Assembly: GCA_016744275.1 (NCBI GenBank)
Contig: JADGEP010000132.1
Coordinates: 1 to 6,039 of the forward strand
Source: Candidatus Krumholzibacteriia bacterium
GTDB taxonomy: Bacteria > Krumholzibacteriota > Krumholzibacteriia > LZORAL124-64-63
DNA length: 6,039 nucleotides
Direction: 5' to 3'
Below are positions 1 to 6,039 of the stretch, piece by piece. Numbering within the stretch: position 1 is the first letter of the stretch; each line of letters starts with the position of its first letter. The notes beneath the pieces are model-generated. The model ran no database searches and was not told the origin of the DNA. It saw nothing but the letters and a program-made list of their open reading frames with translations. The translations under genes were made by a program, and so were the position numbers.

Positions 1-14
1 GATCAACTGGGGTG

Positions 15-2270
15 TCATTTCACCAATGTGATTTTGGAGAAGCGGGTTTCAGCACCGGCCTCCAGGCGCACGAAATACACCCCGGCGCCCACCACCCGTC
101 CCGCATCGTTCACACCATTCCAACGCACATCCTGCCGGCCCGGTCCCTGCTCTTGATCCAGGAGCAGGGCCACTTCACGTCCGGCCACATCATAAATGCT
201 GAGCCGCACCTGGGCCGGATCCGGCAAGGTGTACCGGATGGTCGTCGAGGGGTTGAAGGGGTTGGGATGGTTCTGATCCAGCCGCAATCCCGTCTGGGGC
301 AATTCGCGGGCCCCGTCGTCCACCGCTGAGGCGTTGATCAGTTCGTAGATCGCCACCTGATGGCCCACCAGATTCAGGTTGGTGATTTCGGAGGCGGCCG
401 AAACCGTGACCGCGAACGTATCGGCCGGATCCAACAGGTTGACCGCCGTGTAGTCACCCGGCACCAGGCTGCTCGCGTCGCCACTGAGCGTGACATTGCT
501 CTCGCCAAACGCGGACGTATTGGCGATGCAGAGCACCACCTGCTGTTCATCATCCCGCACATAAGCCAACACCGGATGCGCCGAACTGTTCAGCGTCGCG
601 TACATGCCGTGACGCAAGGCCGGTGTCTGATTGCGCACCTTGATCAACCGCTTGTACCAATTCAGCAACGAGGTGGCGTCCGGTTCTTCATCCTGCACGT
701 TGTACTGCTGGAAATTCGTATTGACCGCTTGCCACGGCGTGCCGGTAGTGAACCCCGCCTGGTAACCATCGGTCCACTGCATGGGTGAGCGGATTTCCTC
801 GTCCGGCTTGCTGCCCGTCATGCCAACTTCTTCGCCGTAGTAGACAAAAGGCACGCCCGGCATGGTCAGGTAAATGCCCGCAGCCACTTTCGCTCTCCCC
901 AAATCTTCACCCAGCACGGTGAACGAACGGTTCTGGTCGTGGTTGGTCAGGAAGGTGGCGTACTGCAAGTACGGATACAGGTCGTAGACCTGGGCCGCCT
1001 TCCCTCTCAGGTAGCCCGGATCAGCGTTGTTGGCTGCCCCGGTCATGGCGTAAGACAAATCGAATTCGAAACACAGATCCAGGCGGTCATCGGCGATATA
1101 CTGGGCTACGGTATGGGAACCAGTCCAGGCTTCACCAACCGAGAGCACGTCCGGATTCACCGCTTTGATATGGGTGTTGAAATCTTGCCAGAATTGCAGC
1201 GTTTCCGGCGTATTTTCCAGCTGCCCCCCGTCTTCATCGATATACAACACCGCGTCGAGCCGAAAGCCGTCCACCCCCACGGTGTCCAGCCAATAACTCG
1301 CCGAATTGAACATGGCGGTTTTCACGGCGGGCGTATCGTAGTTCAGATCCGGCATGCCCTCCCAAAACAGGCCATAAAACCAGCCGGATGCATTCCAGTG
1401 CCACACATCCTGGCCCCAGGGCCCGCTGCCGCCCGGATTGTTGTTGGACCAACGGAAATAGTCCCGGTAGGTGGGATCACCCTGCTCGGCCGCCAGGAAC
1501 CAGGGATGCTGGGTCGAACAGTGGTTCATCACATAGTCGATGATGACCTTGATGCCACGGGCGTGAGCGGCGACCAAAAAGGCTTCAAAATCAGCCATCG
1601 TACCGTAGTCCGGATTGATGCCTTCGTAGTCCCTGGCGTCATAGCCGTGGTAGCTGGGCGAATCGTTGATGGGCATCAGCCAGATGCCGGTGATGCCCAG
1701 ATCCGTATCGGTCGCCGGGTCGCCGTCATTGAGATAGTCCAACTTGGCCGTCAATCCGGGAAAGTCGCCGATGCCATCGCCGTCGCTGTCGCTGAAACTG
1801 CGCACGAACACTTCATAGAATACTGCGTCGTTCCACCAGTGCAATGGCCCCACCGAATTGTGCCCACTGCCCGGCTCAAGATCGTTATACCAGACAAGAA
1901 TGTTGTTGTCCGCCGGCTGCACGGTGTAGAGGCGATTGTACCCCACCCCGGGAAACTCTTCGGTGCCATCCCACAGCCCATTAATGCGGAATTTGTACTC
2001 AATGTTCTGCGCGGCCGTGAAACCTTCGAGGGTGATTTCATAGACCGTATCGCCATCAGCATCGCTCAATGGCGTCAGCGGAGAGCCACCCCAACCGTTG
2101 AAGGTGCCGGCGAGGTCCACGCTGTCCTGCTCAGGGTCAAACACCCCCAACCGGACTTGCTCCGACATGCGCACCTGAAAGGTGACAGGCAGCGCACCGG
2201 CCACCAACGGCAGCATCACAGTGAGGCTCAAGATGGCGAGAATCATCCCGCTTCGCGTCTTTTGGGTCAT
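15..2270 (-). CDS. Secreted GH13 alpha-amylase-family glycoside hydrolase with N-terminal starch-binding-like domain and C-terminal FlgD-like/T9SS-type sorting domain
   Basis: The complete 751-residue protein should hydrolyse alpha-1,4-glucosidic bonds in starch, glycogen or maltooligosaccharides outside the cytoplasm. Residues 1-26 look like a signal peptide (KTR, hydrophobic core, AGA before the cut) with no lipobox cysteine. Residues about 28-130 form a beta-sandwich of the CBM20/CBM48-like kind (AGTFNGW, DADGDTVYE, IEYKFRING). The GH13 barrel spans about 145-540. It has a calcium-type loop DSDGDGIGD (161-169), region I DYVMNH (245-250), nucleophile Asp339 in GFRLDAV, acid/base Glu380 in VGEAW, Asp445 in TNHDQNR, and RSPMQW (494-499). 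Region V reads MPDLN (306-310), the signature of the group between oligo-1,6-glucosidases and neopullulanases (GH13_36), so exact specificity is uncertain. A beta-rich domain C follows (about 545-645). Residues 660-751 carry NPFNPSTTIRY, a FlgD-like Ig fold and terminal SKITLVK, suggesting type IX-like export or surface attachment. The ATG at 2270 has AGGAA 11 bases upstream and directly precedes the signal peptide. The frame is intact. Confidence 0.95.
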   Translation of the reverse strand: MTQKTRSGMILAILSLTVMLPLVAGALPVTFQVRMSEQVRLGVFDPEQDSVDLAGTFNGWGGSPLTPLSDADGDTVYEITLEGFTAAQNIEYKFRINGLWDGTEEFPGVGYNRLYTVQPADNNILVWYNDLEPGSGHNSVGPLHWWNDAVFYEVFVRSFSDSDGDGIGDFPGLTAKLDYLNDGDPATDTDLGITGIWLMPINDSPSYHGYDARDYEGINPDYGTMADFEAFLVAAHARGIKVIIDYVMNHCSTQHPWFLAAEQGDPTYRDYFRWSNNNPGGSGPWGQDVWHWNASGWFYGLFWEGMPDLNYDTPAVKTAMFNSASYWLDTVGVDGFRLDAVLYIDEDGGQLENTPETLQFWQDFNTHIKAVNPDVLSVGEAWTGSHTVAQYIADDRLDLCFEFDLSYAMTGAANNADPGYLRGKAAQVYDLYPYLQYATFLTNHDQNRSFTVLGEDLGRAKVAAGIYLTMPGVPFVYYGEEVGMTGSKPDEEIRSPMQWTDGYQAGFTTGTPWQAVNTNFQQYNVQDEEPDATSLLNWYKRLIKVRNQTPALRHGMYATLNSSAHPVLAYVRDDEQQVVLCIANTSAFGESNVTLSGDASSLVPGDYTAVNLLDPADTFAVTVSAASEITNLNLVGHQVAIYELINASAVDDGARELPQTGLRLDQNHPNPFNPSTTIRYTLPDPAQVRLSIYDVAGREVALLLDQEQGPGRQDVRWNGVNDAGRVVGAGVYFVRLEAGAETRFSKITLVK

Positions 2271-2281
2271 GGTGTTGATGA

Positions 2282-2286
2282 TTCCT
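2282..2286 (-). promoter_or_regulatory. Candidate ribosome binding site of the amylase gene
   Basis: AGGAA on the minus strand lies 11 bases before the ATG at 2268-2270. The match is moderate and the spacing slightly long, but it supports this start, which also places a well-formed signal peptide at the N-terminus. Confidence 0.45.
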
Positions 2287-2324
2287 GTCGGGTGGCAGCG
2301 GGAAGACGGCGCAACTCAGATGCT

Positions 2325-2354
2325 ATTATAACATATCCCAATACCGCCTGCCGA
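2325..2354 (-). promoter_or_regulatory. Candidate sigma70-type promoter for the amylase gene, extended -10
   Basis: On the minus strand a perfect TATAAT (2325-2330) is preceded by TGT (2331-2333), giving an extended -10 of the TGn type. A hexamer TCGGCA (2349-2354) matches four of six bases of TTGACA with an 18-base spacer. Transcription would start near 2318, leaving a leader of roughly 48 bases before the ATG at 2270. The AT-rich patch stands out in an otherwise GC-rich stretch. It implies the amylase can be transcribed independently of the upstream YgiQ-family gene. If the host uses a Bacteroidetes-type sigma factor with a different consensus, the call would weaken. Confidence 0.55.
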
Positions 2355-2399
2355 CTACCTGAGGAGAATGCGGCAACCTGCCCATGAACCTGCAGGAGA

Positions 2400-4610
<2,211 letters not shown>

Positions 4611-4656
4611 GAAAGAGCCTGACGGGTCGGGAGATGGAGTGCATTGTTCGTCCATA

Positions 4657-4684
4657 GGTAAAGCCGGTTGGCTGGCCTCGTCAA
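4657..4684 (-). promoter_or_regulatory. Weak candidate promoter for the YgiQ-family gene
   Basis: On the minus strand TTGACG (4679-4684, five of six bases of TTGACA) is followed after 16 bases by TTTACC (4657-4662, three of six bases of TATAAT). Transcription would begin near 4650. That would exclude the upstream ATG codons at 4787 and 4655 and leave a leader of about 40 bases before the ATG at 4610. The -10 match is poor, so this is tentative. Confidence 0.25.
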
Positions 4685-4851
4685 GGGGGCAACAAATGGT
4701 CAGCTCAACCCGAGCCGCACCGTAGCCATTGCGAAGTGTGGTGGCGATCTGGTTGCGGCGGTGGCCCAAATGCCATACCGTCGGCATGAATTGGGCAAAT
4801 AGCCTGCGGCTTGTGCACTCCTGAGCCGACGATCACCTTCCATCAAACCTC

Positions 4852-4859
4852 GGTGAGGG
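4852..4859 (+). promoter_or_regulatory. Ribosome binding site deciding the TTG start of the RsmB-like gene
   Basis: GGTGAGGG on the plus strand ends 7 bases before a TTG codon at 4867-4869. It is the best Shine-Dalgarno-like sequence in the region. The competing GTG at 4921 has no purine-rich sequence of similar quality in front of it, and the first in-frame ATG, at 5041, lies well inside the NusB-like domain. Confidence 0.5.
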
Positions 4860-4866
4860 CCACGTT

Positions 4867-6039
4867 TTGGGCAGATCAGCACGCAAACCATCGCGCTCAA
4901 CAAATTCGCGTTCAGCAGATGTGCGTTCCCAGGCCGTTTTGCAGCAAACCCTCGTGCGCTTGTGGCAGAAAATGGCCGCCGAAAAGCAGCCGCCGGCCAT
5001 CGATCGCTTTTTAGCCCGGGAATTGGGCAAGCTGGAGGGCATGAGTCGCCGCGACCGCCTGTGGATCGGAGATATCCTCACTGACATTCTGCGGTACGGT
5101 GCCCTGGTCGTTTTTGCCGAAGGCTGGCGTCGCGATGGCTGGCAGCCCGACACCACAGCCCTGAACCGCCTGACTCTGGGCAAGACCCCTGCCCCGTCCG
5201 AGGTCTGGCGCCGCCTGAGTCGGTATCCGGCCCCCATAGTTTTCTTCTGGACCTTCATGCGCAAGCGGCTGACGGGCACTGAACTGCCGGCCATCGCGCC
5301 GCCCGGGCCGCACGCAAGCGAGGTGTGGCGCACACTCAAGAATGAGGTGGGCGCATCTGCATCGCCCTTGCTGCGGTGCCTATGGGCCGGGCTGCCCCAC
5401 GCTTTGCTGCCGGTGATCACCGAGCGGGCTGGCCTTTCGAACTGGAGCCTCGCACAAACACAGCGGTTTTTGGACCACCACGCCCTGCGCCCACCGGTGT
5501 GGTTGCGCCTTTTGAACCCCGCGGGCCGGACAAGCCTGAGCCATGATCTGGACCAAGCCGGATTCCAATGGGAAGCCGAAGGTGATGCCTACTGCGTCCG
5601 TGGCGAAAGTGGCGTGTACGAATTGACGGCCTATCGCGCGGGTGTTTTTGATATCCAGGACCTGGCTAGCCAGAGCATTGGCGAGGCCGTCGATGCCCAA
5701 CCCGGTCAATTGATCTGGGACGCCTGCGCCGGTGCCGGCGGCAAAAGCCTGCAGTTGGCCGCCGGCATGCAGGATCGAGGCATCGTTTTTGCCACGGATC
5801 TGCACGACAGCAAACTGAACGATTTGAACAAACGCGCCAAGCGAGCCAGCCTGGCCAACATCCAGGCCAGCCGGTGGGATGGGCAACAAGTTCCCGACTT
5901 TGGCGAAAAAGTGAAAGCGCGTGGCGGATTTGACCGCGTCCTCGTCGACGCCCCCTGCACCGGGACCGGCACCTGGCGCCGCAATGTCGACGGGCGCCTG
6001 CGGTTTTCCGAACGGGAACTCAGCCGCTGGACCGATGTG
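4867..6039 (+). CDS. RsmB/NOP-family class I SAM-dependent RNA m5C methyltransferase, 3' end outside the window
   Basis: The visible 391 residues match the RsmB/NOP family, which methylates carbon 5 of cytosines in rRNA (E. coli RsmB acts on C967 of 16S rRNA). Numbered from the TTG start, a helical NusB-like RNA-binding region lies at about 20-120 (QAVLQQTLVRLWQK, RDRLWIGDILTDILRYG). A linker follows, then the Rossmann-fold domain from about 260. Motif I is DACAGAGGKS (from 285), binding S-adenosylmethionine. ATDLHDSKL (from about 313) carries the acidic residue expected to contact the cofactor ribose. Motif IV is DAPCTGTGTWRRN (361-373); its Cys364 is the one used for product release in this family. 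Motif VI, with the nucleophilic cysteine, lies beyond the window, so catalytic completeness cannot be judged. The frame is open from just after a TGA at 4822-4824. GTG at 4921 is an alternative start that would remove an Arg/Ser-rich leader of 18 residues. Assignment to RsmB itself rather than a paralogue is not certain. The gene is divergent from the YgiQ-family gene. Confidence 0.9.
   Translation, partial: MGRSARKPSRSTNSRSADVRSQAVLQQTLVRLWQKMAAEKQPPAIDRFLARELGKLEGMSRRDRLWIGDILTDILRYGALVVFAEGWRRDGWQPDTTALNRLTLGKTPAPSEVWRRLSRYPAPIVFFWTFMRKRLTGTELPAIAPPGPHASEVWRTLKNEVGASASPLLRCLWAGLPHALLPVITERAGLSNWSLAQTQRFLDHHALRPPVWLRLLNPAGRTSLSHDLDQAGFQWEAEGDAYCVRGESGVYELTAYRAGVFDIQDLASQSIGEAVDAQPGQLIWDACAGAGGKSLQLAAGMQDRGIVFATDLHDSKLNDLNKRAKRASLANIQASRWDGQQVPDFGEKVKARGGFDRVLVDAPCTGTGTWRRNVDGRLRFSERELSRWTDV

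Larger units (their letters stand above)
4611..4866. other. Divergent intergenic region between the YgiQ-family gene and the RsmB-like gene
   Basis: This is about 256 bases between the preferred starts of two divergently transcribed genes. The minus-strand frame stays open here as a possible N-terminal extension of the YgiQ-family protein (to 4787), but its translation shows no recognisable YgiQ sequence. I find no hairpin-plus-T-run terminator, no tRNA and no riboswitch-like structure. On the plus strand no convincing promoter for the RsmB-like gene is visible; TTGCGG at 4753 with TACCGT 17 bases on is too weak to call. Confidence 0.6.

Noticed and set aside
939..2387. A 482-codon open frame on the plus strand, antisense to the amylase gene
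   Set aside because: It has no recognisable motif, while the opposite strand encodes an intact GH13 protein with every catalytic residue in place.
2271..2399. Possible terminator after the YgiQ-family gene
   Set aside because: CCTGCAGG and short GC-rich inverted stretches occur, but I find no stable hairpin followed by a T run on the minus strand.
4833..5420. Minus-strand open frame of 195 codons opposite the RsmB-like gene (and another at 5380-5889)
   Set aside because: Both are low-complexity Arg/Ser or Ala/Gln-rich translations without domains, lying opposite the RsmB-like reading frame whose methyltransferase motifs are clear.
5719..5748. Motif I of the RsmB-like protein reads DACAGAGGKS rather than the commoner CAAPGGKT, which at first looked like a degraded cofactor site
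   Set aside because: The glycine-rich loop and lysine are kept, and AGAGGK variants occur in functional members of the RsmB/NOP family, so this does not indicate loss of function.

Overview
The window carries three protein-coding genes and looks like ordinary chromosome from a fairly GC-rich Gram-negative bacterium, probably of the FCB supergroup or a neighbouring candidate phylum (Krumholzibacteria, Eisenbacteria, Delongbacteria, Latescibacteria or Calditrichota type). The clue to lineage is the amylase C-terminus. It has the 'NHPNPFNPSTTIRYTLP' linker, a FlgD-like Ig fold and a 'SKITLVK' ending, the usual tail of exported proteins in those groups. This placement is inference; no rRNA or other phylogenetic marker is present.

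Layout: positions 15-2270 (minus) encode a secreted GH13 alpha-amylase-family enzyme with an N-terminal starch-binding-like domain and the C-terminal sorting-type domain; all catalytic residues are visible. Positions 2271-2399 are a short intergenic gap with a good candidate sigma70-type promoter (extended -10 TGTTATAAT) reading into the amylase gene. Positions 2400-4610 (minus) encode a full-length YgiQ-family radical SAM protein, with an open frame continuing upstream to 4787. Positions 4611-4866 form the divergent intergenic region. From about 4867 (plus) to the window edge runs an RsmB/NOP-family RNA cytosine-C5 methyltransferase. It is cut off by the window end before the catalytic motif VI, and probably starts at a TTG codon behind a good Shine-Dalgarno sequence.

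The genes do not form an obvious pathway. The amylase has its own promoter and handles extracellular or cell-surface alpha-glucans. The YgiQ and RsmB-like genes are divergent and could share a regulatory region; the RsmB-like protein acts on rRNA, and the role of YgiQ is not established. I see no mobile elements, tRNA, rRNA, CRISPR array, defence genes or clear novel system. The points most worth a second look are the amylase domain architecture and its MPDLN subfamily signature, the extra conserved cysteine set and basic tail of YgiQ, and the start-site choices in the divergent region.
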